From Cytophagales bacterium (lineage in GTDB: Bacteria > Bacteroidota > Bacteroidia > Cytophagales > Cyclobacteriaceae): a stretch of DNA of 64,000 bases. Each line of letters opens with the position of its first letter. Position 1 is the stretch's first letter. Below the pieces are notes generated by a model. It was not told the origin of the DNA and did no database searches. It saw nothing but the letters and a program-made list of their open reading frames with translations. This document shows positions 52,526 through 61,636 of this stretch, piece by piece. The stretch is taken from assembly GCA_022360055.1 (NCBI GenBank), contig JAKSDO010000066.1, forward strand, positions 20,201 to 84,200, given 5' to 3'. The translations under genes were made by a program, and so were the position numbers.

Positions 52526-52900
52526 ATGAAATTTTACTTACCAATCATCTTTCTCTTTTTTTTATTACCTGAGGTCTTATTTGCTCAGAACATTCCGATC
52601 GATGATAAAAGAGAATTACCCAAATTAAAAACGGAAAGCCTTCAAATCGGAATGGACGTAGACCTTTTTCCAAATCCGGCCGAGGAATATCTGCACGTAA
52701 CAATAAAGAATTCCCAATTGAAAGATGTACGGATTGAGATGTACAATATTATTGGGAATCGGCTCGATTTTGAAGTTGACAAATCGAATGCAAATACCTA
52801 CAAACTAAATTTGAAAGAGCTCCATGCGGGGTATTACCTCGTCGTTGTAAAAGATCCGATCTCAAGATTTAATAAAGCCTATAAGTTCCGCAAGCAATGA
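52526..52900 (+). CDS. Minimal T9SS type A sorting-domain protein
   Basis: This is a 124-residue protein. The signal peptide MKFYLPIIFLFFLLPEVLFAQ sets the start at 52526, and a short linker of about 25 residues follows. The remainder is a type A C-terminal sorting domain: DLFPNPAEEYLHVTI, MYNIIGNRL, NLKELHAGYYLVVVKD, then a short Lys/Arg end. Normally this domain follows a large cargo; here there is practically no cargo. It converges with asnS, 2 bp apart. Its function is unknown. Confidence 0.88.
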   Translation: MKFYLPIIFLFFLLPEVLFAQNIPIDDKRELPKLKTESLQIGMDVDLFPNPAEEYLHVTIKNSQLKDVRIEMYNIIGNRLDFEVDKSNANTYKLNLKELHAGYYLVVVKDPISRFNKAYKFRKQ

Positions 52901-52902
52901 GA

Positions 52903-54348
52903 TTAAAACTCTGCATTTCCCGGGGTCCTCGGGAAAGGAATCACATCTCTTATATTTTTCAACCCGGTAATAAAAATCATTAAGCGTTCAAAACCGAGCC
53001 CAAATCCACTGTGAGGTGCAGTGCCAAATTTCCGGGTTTCAAGATACCACCACATACTTTCCTGCGGAATATCCATTTCATCCAGTCTGGTTTTCAATTT
53101 TTCATAACGCTCTTCTCTCTGCGACCCTCCAACGATCTCCCCAATTCCGGGAAATAGAATATCCATGGCACAAACGGTTTTATTGTCATCGTTCTGCCGC
53201 ATATAAAAAGCCTTGATATCCTTGGGATAGTTATATAAAATGACCGGCTTATTGAAATGCTTCTCGACTAAAAACCGCTCGTGTTCCGACTGCAGGTCCA
53301 CACCCCAATTATCAATTAAGTATTTAAACCTTTTTTTCTTATTGGGTTTTGAATTCCTCAGAATATCGATAGCCTCGGTGTAGGTAATCCGTTCAAAGTC
53401 GCTGCCGATTACAAATTGTAATCTTTCAAGAAGAGTCATTCCGGTTCTTTCCTCCTGCTTCAAATTCTTCTCTTCGTCAATCAGGCGATTATTCAGGAAT
53501 TCCAAATCCTCCCCGCAGTTTTCCAAAGCATACTTTACCAGATATTTCAAAAATTCTTCGGCCAGGTCCATATTATCGGTAAGATCATAGAACGCCATTT
53601 CCGGTTCGATCATCCAAAACTCCGCCAGGTGACGCGAAGTGTTGGAATTCTCAGCTCTAAAAGTAGGGCCAAACGTATAAATGTCGGACAGGGCCAGGGC
53701 CCCCAATTCCCCTTCCAACTGACCGGAAACGGTGAGGTTTGTCTCCCGGCCAAAAAAGTCCCGGGAAAAATCGACTTTACCAGCTTCGGTTTTTGGAGGG
53801 TTTAAGAAGTCCAGGGTAGTAACTCGAAACATCTCCCCTGCTCCTTCAGCGTCAGAGCCGGTAATTATCGGAGTATGTAAATTGTAAAATCCCTTTTCAT
53901 GGAAGAACTTATGAACGGCAAATATCATATTATGACGTATTCGAAGCATGGCGCCAAAGGTACTGGTCCGGGGCCTCAAATGAGCAATCTCCCTGAGGAA
54001 TTCCAGTGAGTGCTTCTTGGGTTGAAGCGGATATTCTTCCGGATTTGCCGCACCGAGAATTTCCAGTTCGGATACAAGCAGCTCAACAGACTGGCCTTTG
54101 CCCTGCGATTGAACGAGCTCACCCTGTACGGAAATACATGCTCCGGTAGTGACATGCCTGATTATTTCGTCATCGAAATTTTCAAGGTCGGCCACGGCCT
54201 GAACATTTTGGATCGTAGAACCGTCATTTATTGCAATGAAAGCTACATTTTTATTTCCCCTTTTTGTCCTTACCCAGCCTTTTACATGAACTGTTGTTCC
54301 TATAGGAGGGTTTAAAAGCAGATCTTTAATCCTGATTCGCTTAGCCAT
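52903..54348 (-). CDS. asnS: Asparaginyl-tRNA synthetase
   Basis: This is a 481-residue class IIb synthetase. An N-terminal OB-fold anticodon-binding domain ([25 protein letters not shown]) precedes the catalytic core with motif 2 ([24 protein letters not shown]) and motif 3 ([27 protein letters not shown]). An ATG at 54387 is in frame but [12 protein letters not shown] at 54348 fits the family N-terminus. The asparagine-specific form, rather than aspartyl, is shown by the [10 protein letters not shown] context and overall length. Confidence 0.96.
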   Translation of the reverse strand: MAKRIRIKDLLLNPPIGTTVHVKGWVRTKRGNKNVAFIAINDGSTIQNVQAVADLENFDDEIIRHVTTGACISVQGELVQSQGKGQSVELLVSELEILGAANPEEYPLQPKKHSLEFLREIAHLRPRTSTFGAMLRIRHNMIFAVHKFFHEKGFYNLHTPIITGSDAEGAGEMFRVTTLDFLNPPKTEAGKVDFSRDFFGRETNLTVSGQLEGELGALALSDIYTFGPTFRAENSNTSRHLAEFWMIEPEMAFYDLTDNMDLAEEFLKYLVKYALENCGEDLEFLNNRLIDEEKNLKQEERTGMTLLERLQFVIGSDFERITYTEAIDILRNSKPNKKKRFKYLIDNWGVDLQSEHERFLVEKHFNKPVILYNYPKDIKAFYMRQNDDNKTVCAMDILFPGIGEIVGGSQREERYEKLKTRLDEMDIPQESMWWYLETRKFGTAPHSGFGLGFERLMIFITGLKNIRDVIPFPRTPGNAEF

Positions 54349-54518
54349 AATCGTTCGATATTTTACGGTATTTAAAAAGAAGCGCAAATTTAATAAAAGA
54401 ATTTTAGCATTGTCATTTACCCATGGTTAATTCAGCCGGTTCGATAAGACAGTAAATCTAAGTTTAAAGAATTGAGGAATTATATTAAATTTGCCACAAA
54501 GTATATGATTTTCTCCGT

Positions 54519-55964
54519 ATGCAAAAGCTTGGATTGATTCAAACGTTAAGTCAGAAGTTATCTCCGCAACAGATACAATTCATTAAGTTGCTGCAGGTTC
54601 CTACGGTCGAGCTCGAAGCCAGGATAGAGGAAGAATTAGAATCAAATCCAGCCCTGGAAGAGGGGCGTGAGGAGCCGGAAGACCAGTCTGATCAGAACGA
54701 AGAATTTGATGAAAAAACCGATGCTGCAGACGATGAAATAAGTTTTGAGGATTACCTGCACGATGATTACAGCGGCTATAAAATGCAGGGCGACGGGAGC
54801 AGCCCGGACGAGGAAGACAGGGAAATACCGATCGCTACTTCCGCAACCCTCAATGACCAGCTAATAAATCAGTTGGGTTTTCTCGGCCTGGATGAGCGAC
54901 AGGAAAAAATCGGAGAACAGCTTATCGGAAGTATTGAAAATGACGGCTATATCCGAAGGGAACTGGAAGCCATAATCAACGATTTGGCCTTTAGCATGAA
55001 CATTGAAACGGATATTGACGAGCTTGAGGAAATCCTCCGAAAAATACAAAGCTTTGATCCGCCCGGAATAGCTGCCCGAAATCTTCAGGAATGCTTACTG
55101 TTACAACTTGAAAGAAAAATAGACCACGCTCCGGAAGTTGCTTTGGCCATAGAAATAATCGAAGATTGCTTTGCTGATTTTACCAAAAAGCACTACGATA
55201 AAATCATTAAAAAACTCAATATAGAAGACGAGGATATCTTAAAAGCCGCGATTTATTTAATAACAAAACTCAATCCCAAACCGGGTGGCACATCCGGAGA
55301 GCTGGTAAAAACCCAATATCTGATCCCCGATTTTCTATTGACCAACAACAACGGCAAACTGGAGCTTACCTTGAATTCAAGGAATGCTCCTGAATTGAAA
55401 ATATCCAAATCTTATTCCGAGATGATGGATACCTATGATAAATCAAACAAAAAGGATAAAAAGCTGAGAGAAACGGCCACTTTCGTAAAACAAAAACTGG
55501 ATTCGGCCAAGTGGTTCATAGATGCCATCAAACAAAGACAACAAACCTTGCTGAATACCATGCGGTCAATCGTCAATTTTCAATACGACTTTTTCTTAAC
55601 CGGAGACGAGAGCAAGCTCAAACCGATGATCCTGAAGGATATCGCCAATGAAATCCATATGGATATCTCCACGGTTTCGCGCGTGGCAAACAGCAAATCC
55701 GTTCAAACCGAATTTGGAATTTTCCCATTGAAATATTTCTTTTCCGAAGGTATAGCCACAGAATCGGGAGATGATGTAAGCAGCAGAGAAGTAAAACATC
55801 ATCTCAAAGAGGTCATTGAGAATGAGGATAAGAAGAAGCCGCTTTCCGATGATAAACTAGAGAAAATACTTAAATCAAAAGGATATAATATAGCCAGAAG
55901 AACCGTAGCCAAATATCGGGAACAATTAAATATACCTGTAGCGAGATTAAGAAAAGAACTGTAG
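54519..55964 (+). CDS. rpoN: RNA polymerase sigma-54 factor RpoN
   Basis: This is a 481-residue sigma-54. Region I is Gln/Leu-rich (LIQTLSQKLSPQQIQFIKLLQVPTVELEARIEEELESNPALEEG), followed by an acidic region II (55-110). The core-binding domain, the HTH (MDISTVSRVANSKSVQTEFG) and the RpoN box ARRTVAKYRE near the C-terminus (about 458-467) complete it. It depends on bacterial enhancer-binding proteins, none of which is seen here. It overlaps the next gene by one base (TAGTG). Confidence 0.96.
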   Translation: MQKLGLIQTLSQKLSPQQIQFIKLLQVPTVELEARIEEELESNPALEEGREEPEDQSDQNEEFDEKTDAADDEISFEDYLHDDYSGYKMQGDGSSPDEEDREIPIATSATLNDQLINQLGFLGLDERQEKIGEQLIGSIENDGYIRRELEAIINDLAFSMNIETDIDELEEILRKIQSFDPPGIAARNLQECLLLQLERKIDHAPEVALAIEIIEDCFADFTKKHYDKIIKKLNIEDEDILKAAIYLITKLNPKPGGTSGELVKTQYLIPDFLLTNNNGKLELTLNSRNAPELKISKSYSEMMDTYDKSNKKDKKLRETATFVKQKLDSAKWFIDAIKQRQQTLLNTMRSIVNFQYDFFLTGDESKLKPMILKDIANEIHMDISTVSRVANSKSVQTEFGIFPLKYFFSEGIATESGDDVSSREVKHHLKEVIENEDKKKPLSDDKLEKILKSKGYNIARRTVAKYREQLNIPVARLRKEL

Positions 55965-56584
55965 TGAGAGATCGATTTGCGCACCTGATTTCAATTGTAT
56001 TCCACCCGCTTTTAATGCCTACCTATTTATTCTTATTTATAATCATCTTTGCGTCGGCGCTGATGCATCCGCTACAGAGCGATTCGCTGTACCAGGTTTT
56101 GGCAGTTATATTTATCGTCACTTTTATTATACCTGCAATAAGTATCGGAACATTGCGATTGTCCAATTTTATTACGGACCTGAAGCTTGAAAACAAAAAA
56201 CAAAGGATTACGCCATTTTTATTTGTGACGTGTTTTTACGGGATTTCCGCTTACATGTTTTATTCAAAACCAAACCTTAACAGCCTTATTTTTATAATAT
56301 TCGCCACTACGACCTTTCTGCTGTTGACGCTGACAATCGTTACGTTTTTTTGGAAGATTAGTATTCATGGAGCCGGGATCGGGGGAACGCTTGGATTTAT
56401 AATTGCGTTAAGCTTTGTTTATCCGATGACCCATTTTGCGATTTCGTTTGCAAGCATGATCATAATAGCCGGCCTAATCGCTTACTCCAGATTGTCGCTA
56501 AACGCACATACGCCGCTTCAGGTATACGCCGGTGTGGCTTTGGGATTTGCCTTTTGCTTTATTTCAACCTACCTGTTTCTTTAA
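55964..56584 (+). CDS. PAP2-related integral membrane protein
   Basis: This is a 206-residue protein with about six membrane spans. It starts with GTG at 55964, which shares a base with the rpoN stop. The C-terminal block AYSRLSLNAHTPLQVYAGVALGF resembles the third motif of PAP2 phosphatases (SRxxL...H.P..V..G). The other PAP2 motifs are weak or absent, so enzymatic activity is uncertain. The convergent PorT-like gene shares TTAA with its stop (56581-56584). Confidence 0.75.
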   Translation: MRDRFAHLISIVFHPLLMPTYLFLFIIIFASALMHPLQSDSLYQVLAVIFIVTFIIPAISIGTLRLSNFITDLKLENKKQRITPFLFVTCFYGISAYMFYSKPNLNSLIFIIFATTTFLLLTLTIVTFFWKISIHGAGIGGTLGFIIALSFVYPMTHFAISFASMIIIAGLIAYSRLSLNAHTPLQVYAGVALGFAFCFISTYLFL

Positions 56585-57363
56585 AACAAAGCCAGGGAAA
56601 GCCCAAATGTCATCGGATACATCGTTGTGGCCATAGGCCCCTTATCTTTCTTGAACAGATCGGAAAGGCTATAATAATAGAAAACGCTAAAACCCCCAAT
56701 GCCAATCTTTCCGTAAACGCCATATCGGATTTTGCTCAATTCCCATCCTTCTTTTTGCTTGGAGATTTTACTTTCACCATCTTCCCTGTATTTCACCTTG
56801 GTTTTGCTGTCGAACAAAACGCCCACTTTTGCTCCTGCAGTAATCTTGAAGGACCTTTTCGGATCGTATTTTCTGGATCTCCATCGAAACTCAATCGGAA
56901 TATCAAAATAATTCGCATTGATTTGAGATTTTTTATAGGAAATCCCCTGCCCGTATATGCTGTCGAGAGGCACGAACTGTACCTGATCGTTTCCCAGGTC
57001 GTCAATCCCGTTTCCCAGGGTCAGATTGTCGGCAAAAGCATATTTTTCCGTGCCGAGACCTATTCCGGGATGAAAAGAAAGCGCAGATTCCCCAATATTG
57101 ATATCGTATAGATAATAGGCATTGAATGTTCTGCTCGCCATGGTTTTAAATCCGATGCCCGGAGGATGCTCCTGTACCCAGTTATAACCAAACTCGATCA
57201 TTAAATCACCCGGGATATCCGGTCTTCCGGCTTTTTCCTGAATCAGTTTGCTGGTTCTATCGGCCTTATTATTTTTAGGTGTCGCTTCCTGCGCCCTGGT
57301 CAATACCGGTAAAAAAACTAAACTCACAAAGACAACAACAGATCGTATCCTTTTGAATAACAT
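56581..57363 (-). CDS. PorT-like outer membrane beta-barrel protein
   Basis: This is a 260-residue protein with the signal peptide MLFKRIRSVVVFVSLVFLPVLTRAQ. Alternating hydrophobic strands with terminal aromatics follow (FNAYYLYDINIGESALSFHPGIGLGTEKY, YFDIPIEFRWRSRKY, FSVFYYYSLSDLFKKDKG, MTFGLSLALF), as in the PorT/OmpW-like barrels of Bacteroidota. PorT proteins have been linked to type IX secretion, but this assignment is by general resemblance only. Confidence 0.78.
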   Translation of the reverse strand: MLFKRIRSVVVFVSLVFLPVLTRAQEATPKNNKADRTSKLIQEKAGRPDIPGDLMIEFGYNWVQEHPPGIGFKTMASRTFNAYYLYDINIGESALSFHPGIGLGTEKYAFADNLTLGNGIDDLGNDQVQFVPLDSIYGQGISYKKSQINANYFDIPIEFRWRSRKYDPKRSFKITAGAKVGVLFDSKTKVKYREDGESKISKQKEGWELSKIRYGVYGKIGIGGFSVFYYYSLSDLFKKDKGPMATTMYPMTFGLSLALF

Positions 57364-57582
57364 ACTTTCACAAAAATTTTAATGCGGCAAAGATAGTGTT
57401 TTTTATATGATGAGAAACAAGAATTACTTTTATAACGGCATTTAATTCCCTAAATTTGCGACCGCCTAAGAAATTTAACAATTTTTAACATTATAGCTGC
57501 AAAGCATAGTGAGGCAAGACCCCGGAAAATGCGCAATTTGTTTTTAAAGCGGCCGAGGTCGCGAACGTTTGGAAATACTTTA

Positions 57583-57656
57583 GGACCTGTAGCATAATTG
57601 GATAGTGCACCTGACTACGGATCAGGAGGTTGGGGGTTCGAATCCCTCCAGGTTCA
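57583..57656 (+). tRNA. tRNA-Arg (anticodon ACG)
   Basis: The 74-nt cloverleaf has the acceptor GGACCTG (57583-57589) pairing with CAGGTTC (57649-57655) through one G-U pair. The anticodon arm CCTGA-CTACGGA-TCAGG gives ACG, and the T loop is GGGGGTTCGAATCCCTC. The discriminator is A57656 and CCA is not encoded. The accessory stretch begins right after it, so its 3' end is a candidate integration site. Confidence 0.95.
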
Positions 57657-57670
57657 CAAAAATAAAGTAC

Positions 57671-57702
57671 AAAGGACTGGTAACCAGTCCTTTTGTTTTT
57701 TA
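57671..57702 (+). terminator. Rho-independent terminator after tRNA-Arg
   Basis: AAAGGACTGGT (57671-57681) pairs with ACCAGTCCTTT (57683-57693) with a very small loop, followed by TGTTTTTT. It lies 14 bp after the tRNA and is a strong hairpin. Confidence 0.85.
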
Positions 57703-57939
57703 GTGGTACAACGAGGACGACCATTGTACAAAACAGTACCAAATCATATTTTTTCAATTATTTATCGAACCTACTTAGAATTAGCTGCAAAGTATCCTTT
57801 ATCAGTACAATCAAATACATAATTGGACCAATAACTTAAGAAGCCATCAGACTGCCGTTCAATCTATCTTTTATACTATCTTCGTAGTTGATGCCTCAAT
57901 TTAGTGATTATAACGAAGATAATCCTTGATTGAGAATAG
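57703..57939. other. Gap with no supportable gene
   Basis: This AT-rich stretch of about 240 bp lies between the tRNA terminator and the coiled-coil gene. No intact gene or motif is recognised, and short open frames here have no homology to known families that I can see. It is a candidate for a recombination boundary of the island. Confidence 0.4.
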
Positions 57940-58290
57940 CTAAACCCCAACACCAAGTTTACTTAAAGTGGCAAAAACTCCAAGTAGCACCAATCCAGAT
58001 AATGTTATGATACCAGCTAAAAACAGTTTTGGATTCTTTCGAGCCACTCTCCAAAACTCATTATCTTGATGTTCAATCTCTAGTCTCTCTTCGATCCTTT
58101 CTAGCCTCCGATTTTGAGGACAATTAATGATATGTTCTTTATCATTTAATTCTAAATCAGTCACCTTTTCTTCCAGTTTGGTGATTCGACCATTTGTCTT
58201 TTTAGCTTCTTCATGTATTGCTTCCAATATTTCTCTAAGGTGCGCAAACTCACTTTGTAGATATAATCTATAATCTGGGTTGCTCGGCAT
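57940..58290 (-). CDS. Small coiled-coil protein with C-terminal membrane span
   Basis: This is a 116-residue protein. The first 75 residues are helical and charged with coiled-coil heptads (LREILEAIHEEAKKTNGRITKLEEKVTDLEL), then CPQNRRLERIEERL. The C-terminal span is NPKLFLAGIITLSGLVLLGVFATL. It recalls phage-type XhlA/holin-accessory proteins, but no lysis or phage genes are nearby and the assignment is weak. It lies in the AT-rich accessory region. Confidence 0.6.
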   Translation of the reverse strand: MPSNPDYRLYLQSEFAHLREILEAIHEEAKKTNGRITKLEEKVTDLELNDKEHIINCPQNRRLERIEERLEIEHQDNEFWRVARKNPKLFLAGIITLSGLVLLGVFATLSKLGVGV

Positions 58291-58430
58291 ATTTGATGTC
58301 TTTTTTATGGATTATATATTTTCTGGAAAGGATTGTATTTCATAATTCTTAATTGGGAAATAAAACAATTCTGAGATTGTCAATTGTCACGGTTAATAGA
58401 TACAATAGCATATAATTAAATATTCTGACA

Positions 58431-58900
58431 ATGAGACAATTAGCGATCATACTTCTGTTTGTCACGGTTTTTTTTAGACCAGACAGCCGCCCAAACTACA
58501 ATTCATAATTTCACTTTATATAAGGTTGATGAATTCATTAAAATTGGATGTCAAGAACTTGATCTGGATAGCATAGAAATTGTCGTTACATATCTACCCG
58601 GCCAAGTATCACACAAAGGAATATTTCATAGAAGGTTTAACTGTTGAACTCAACGGCATTTACTACATCTTTCTTCGTAACCATCTAGTTGGCAAGAAAG
58701 CTTTGAAAGTATTAGCTCACGAACTCATTCATGTCCAGCAATACTATACTGGCCGACTCAAGAAAGTTGACAAACAAAATTTTGAATTTGAAGGTCGAGT
58801 TTATACTAAGAAACTGGACATTGAAAACAACGTATGGGAAGCTGAAGCATATAACTATCAAGCTAAACTTGTAACCAAAATATCTAAGCAACTGCCATAA
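58431..58900 (+). pseudogene. Frameshifted secreted zinc-metalloprotease-like gene
   Basis: Three reading-frame pieces join into one protein. ATG 58431 starts MRQLAIILLFVTVFF, a signal peptide, but the frame is lost in an eight-T run (about 58468-58475). The frame continues as ...QTAAQTTIHNFTLYKVDEFIKIG in the next phase. A second shift near 58590-58610 leads to YHTKEYFIEGLTVELNGIYYIF and the HExxH-type motif AHELIHVQQYYTG. The final part ends at 58900. Either two real frameshifts or sequencing errors, at least one in the homopolymer, explain this. The HELIH motif suggests a zinc-dependent peptidase. Confidence 0.7.
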
Positions 58901-59277
58901 TTTGTTGCTCCTCCAGCTCGTTCTCCGAATTTTGGTAATAAATCTTCTTTACTTATTGATTTTAATGTTTTTGCAAATGTTGTTTCTATACTGATGTAAA
59001 AACTTTCGTTTATGTCTCCGAAATCATTTGTGAATTCTACGCCACATTCAACATAGAACAGCATCAAATCAGCTAAAACACCGGCAGAAGTTCCTAGCTT
59101 TTTAAAATCGCTAATAGCTTTTCTGGAAATTGAAAGTTTCAATTGATCTCCTCTTTTTGGATAAAAGCCTTCTTGAACTCTTTCTTTATATCGATTTAGG
59201 ATGTCAGTTTCATCTGGATTTAGGTAAAAGTCAAAATTCTCTTTACCTGGTTTGAATTTTTTGTAGTGTTTAGACAT
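58858..59277 (-). CDS. Hypothetical protein of the accessory region
   Basis: This is a 139-residue protein starting MSKHYKKFKPGKENFDFYLNPDETDILNRYKERV. The N-terminus is basic and mixed, and the C-terminal part (DINESFYISIETTFAKTLKSISKEDL) is helical. I do not recognise a family. It overlaps the 3' end of the metalloprotease pseudogene on the opposite strand by 43 bp. The reading frame has normal composition, but its reality is not proven. Confidence 0.55.
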   Translation of the reverse strand: MSKHYKKFKPGKENFDFYLNPDETDILNRYKERVQEGFYPKRGDQLKLSISRKAISDFKKLGTSAGVLADLMLFYVECGVEFTNDFGDINESFYISIETTFAKTLKSISKEDLLPKFGERAGGATNYGSCLDILVTSLA

Positions 59278-59519
59278 GTGTTTAATTATTTCTACCTTTT
59301 CAAGTTTAATCAGTTCAGATTTTACCTCTCAAAGCCCATAAATATTTGTTTGACGTACTCATATGCGCTAACGGTTTGAATATGGTGCGTGCCGCATTTT
59401 TACTCGTAAATTTCCTTAGGTACACTGTCGTTTTAATTTAGTAAATCTTTGTTTGTGAAACACTAGCCCAGGCGTGCACTATATTTTTTGTAGTCAGCTA
59501 TTATCAAGAGAACATTTCT

Positions 59520-60002
59520 CTAAAATGTAGAATTATTGTTTCCTATGGTACCTCCTGTCATCAAGACCAATAACCTGGAAAAAAGGTCAATGGGCTGAAT
59601 GGCATCCCAGTGTTCTGCCAGTTTTCCATTTTCCAACCTAAAGGTATCCGTAATAATAAATCCTTTTTTCTCATTGCCTCTGTGTTTTGCTTTCATAGTA
59701 GTATGACTATGTAATATGACATAATCTCCATCGGCAAATATCTTTTTTACATCAAATGAATATTCTGGAAAACGCTTAGTTAAGGTCCTTACATAACCAA
59801 CAAGGCCTGTGATTTCATTTGGAATTGCCCTGTTGTGCTGAATATATGAACCTCCTGCATGATTTTGAAGCGTGTACTCGAAATTGTGTTCATTCATTAA
59901 ATGTTGAAAAAAGTCCACTACTACTTTTACATTTTCTGTTTCCTGCTCTGTCCAATTTTCCTGTAGGTAATTTTGAACATTGATAATTGCTTTACTCTTC
60001 AT
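59520..60002 (-). CDS. SnoaL-like/NTF2-family polyketide-cyclase-type protein
   Basis: This is a 160-residue protein of the NTF2-like/SnoaL fold. Typical features are VVDFFQHLMNEHNFEYTLQNHAGGSYIQHN at the pocket, VRTLTKRFPEYSFDVKKIFADGDYVILHSHTTM and DTFRLENGKLAEHWDAIQP. It may be an ester cyclase or another small-molecule enzyme. It lies 2 bp downstream of the HxlR regulator on the same strand and is likely in one operon with it. The gap 59278-59519 upstream shows no gene. Confidence 0.85.
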   Translation of the reverse strand: MKSKAIINVQNYLQENWTEQETENVKVVVDFFQHLMNEHNFEYTLQNHAGGSYIQHNRAIPNEITGLVGYVRTLTKRFPEYSFDVKKIFADGDYVILHSHTTMKAKHRGNEKKGFIITDTFRLENGKLAEHWDAIQPIDLFSRLLVLMTGGTIGNNNSTF

Positions 60003-60004
60003 TA

Positions 60005-60442
60005 TTATATTGTTAAAAGTGAATGTTTGTATTTTCTATAATTGTCAGTAATCTGCTTGAATGCCTCCTCTTTGTTTGCTTCTGCCCATTCTAATTTTTC
60101 ATCTAAGTTCAAACCGGGGTTAAACTCAATAACATGTTGCTTGCTCCAAAAGGTGAGTTCCATAAGAACAGGCACGAGCGATAATCCCTTATCAGTTAAG
60201 GTGTAAATGTTGGTTTTTCTATTGGTAGGCAGTTTTTGCTTTTCAATTATTCCAAAACCTTCTAGCATCTTCAATCTTGTTGACAGGATATTGGTAGCAA
60301 TTGATTCAGTACTTTCAGCAAAATCCTTGAATGTGCTTTTCCCTTCAAAAAGTATCTGTTTAATCACAACCAAAGACCATTTATCTCCGACAATATCCAG
60401 AGCTGAGGTAATTGGACATTTACAACGAAAAGTATTTTTCAT
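60005..60442 (-). CDS. HxlR-family transcriptional regulator
   Basis: This is a 145-residue winged-helix regulator with the family start CPITSALDIVGDKWSLVVIKQIL and the recognition region RLKMLEGFGIIEKQKLPTNRKTNIYTLTDKG. The cysteine in the CPI motif is the usual redox-sensitive position of this family. It is divergent from the dehydrogenase at 60527, with duplicated operator-like sites between them. It probably represses itself and the reductase in the absence of an electrophile or other signal. Confidence 0.92.
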   Translation of the reverse strand: MKNTFRCKCPITSALDIVGDKWSLVVIKQILFEGKSTFKDFAESTESIATNILSTRLKMLEGFGIIEKQKLPTNRKTNIYTLTDKGLSLVPVLMELTFWSKQHVIEFNPGLNLDEKLEWAEANKEEAFKQITDNYRKYKHSLLTI

Positions 60443-60453
60443 ATTTCTATAAT

Positions 60454-60510
60454 TTTTACTTGCAAAACAAAAGTAATATATTCATTTTTGCTTGCAAAAT
60501 AAAAGTAATA
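60454..60510. promoter_or_regulatory. Duplicated HxlR operator-like sites
   Basis: Two 25-bp direct repeats, TTTTACTTGCAAAACAAAAG... (60454-60478) and TTTTGCTTGCAAAATAAAAG... (60486-60510), differ at only two positions and are spaced 32 bp apart, about three helical turns. Within the first copy TACTT and AAGTA form an inverted arm pair. They sit between the divergent HxlR and reductase genes and are plausible regulator binding sites. Confidence 0.65.
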
Positions 60511-60526
60511 AATAAATTATAATCGG

Positions 60527-61543
60527 ATGAAAAAGGTATTATTAACAGGGGTATCAGGGTATATTGGTTTGCATTGTGCGGTTGAACTGCTACAACAGGG
60601 GTATGCTGTTAAAGGCTCCGTAAGAAGTTTGTCAAAAACTGATAAACTAACCTACACAATTAATAAGTTTATCGATCCTAAAGGAAACCTGGAATTCTGC
60701 GAATTGGACTTATTGAAAGACGATGGTTGGGAAGAGGCTGTATCAGATTGTGATTATGTGATGCACGTTGCATCTCCTTTTTTTTCCAGAATACCTAAAG
60801 ACGAAAATGAACTTATCAAGCCTGCTGTTGAAGGAACCATGAAAGCTTTGAAAGCTGCTCACAAAGCAGGAATTAAGCGTGTAGTGCTGACTTCTTCCAT
60901 GGTGGCAATGCTAGGAGATCTTACAGGTGATGAAAATATCAGTCAAGAGAGCTGGACAAATGTGAATGCGAAAAATGCCACGGCTTACCTAAAAAGTAAA
61001 ACACTGGCTGAAAAAAGTGCCTGGGAGTTTGTTAAAGACAAAAAATTAGAATTGGTCACTGTGCATCCGGGGCCTGTTTACGGTCCAACTCTTTCCAATG
61101 ATTTGTCCGGAGAATCTATGACTTTATTTAAACGGATAATTACCGCTGACCTCAAGCAAATGATTCGTGCAAGTATTAATATGTCAGATGTGCGAGACGT
61201 GGCTAAAATCCATGTAATGGCTTTAGAAAACGACCAGGTGAATGCTAGACGTATTATAGTTGCAACCGAAAAAGCTCATTCCTTCCAGGAGATTACAGAG
61301 CTGTTAAAAGCAAATGGATTTGAAAAAGTTAGCACCAAAGTAGCTCCAAATCTTATTGTTAAATTGCTTGCCAATTTCAATAGTGAAATGAAAGGAATGT
61401 TGCCATATGTTGGTAAAAAGTATGTAGCTGATGTAACTGAAACAAAAAACATTTTTAACTGGAAACCAATTCCATTTGAAAAAATGGTTTTGGATACCGC
61501 TGATTCTGTAAGAAGTGTTTTGAATGGTAAAATTGAAAATTAA
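60527..61543 (+). CDS. NAD(P)-dependent reductase/epimerase (extended SDR, dihydroflavonol-reductase-like)
   Basis: This is a 338-residue extended short-chain dehydrogenase. The dinucleotide motif is TGVSGYIGLH, followed by ASPFF, LTSSMVAM and the catalytic pair in AYLKSKTLAEK (Tyr and Lys, Ser in SSM). The C-terminal block TVHPGPVYGPTL is typical of aldehyde/dihydroflavonol reductases. It likely reduces an aldehyde or ketone, and regulation by the HxlR protein would suit a detoxification role. Confidence 0.92.
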   Translation: MKKVLLTGVSGYIGLHCAVELLQQGYAVKGSVRSLSKTDKLTYTINKFIDPKGNLEFCELDLLKDDGWEEAVSDCDYVMHVASPFFSRIPKDENELIKPAVEGTMKALKAAHKAGIKRVVLTSSMVAMLGDLTGDENISQESWTNVNAKNATAYLKSKTLAEKSAWEFVKDKKLELVTVHPGPVYGPTLSNDLSGESMTLFKRIITADLKQMIRASINMSDVRDVAKIHVMALENDQVNARRIIVATEKAHSFQEITELLKANGFEKVSTKVAPNLIVKLLANFNSEMKGMLPYVGKKYVADVTETKNIFNWKPIPFEKMVLDTADSVRSVLNGKIEN

Positions 61544-61636
61544 CCTGCCAGGGAGTGGTACAATAGTTGGGTTTCAATTATATGTAATTTCTATTAAGTT
61601 TTTCTTCTACTATGATCCGCATATGTAAGAACCTCT

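Noticed and set aside
57598..57822. Open frame across tRNA-Arg and its terminator
   Set aside because: It lies on the tRNA sequence itself and is a by-product of the cloverleaf and hairpin; no protein features.
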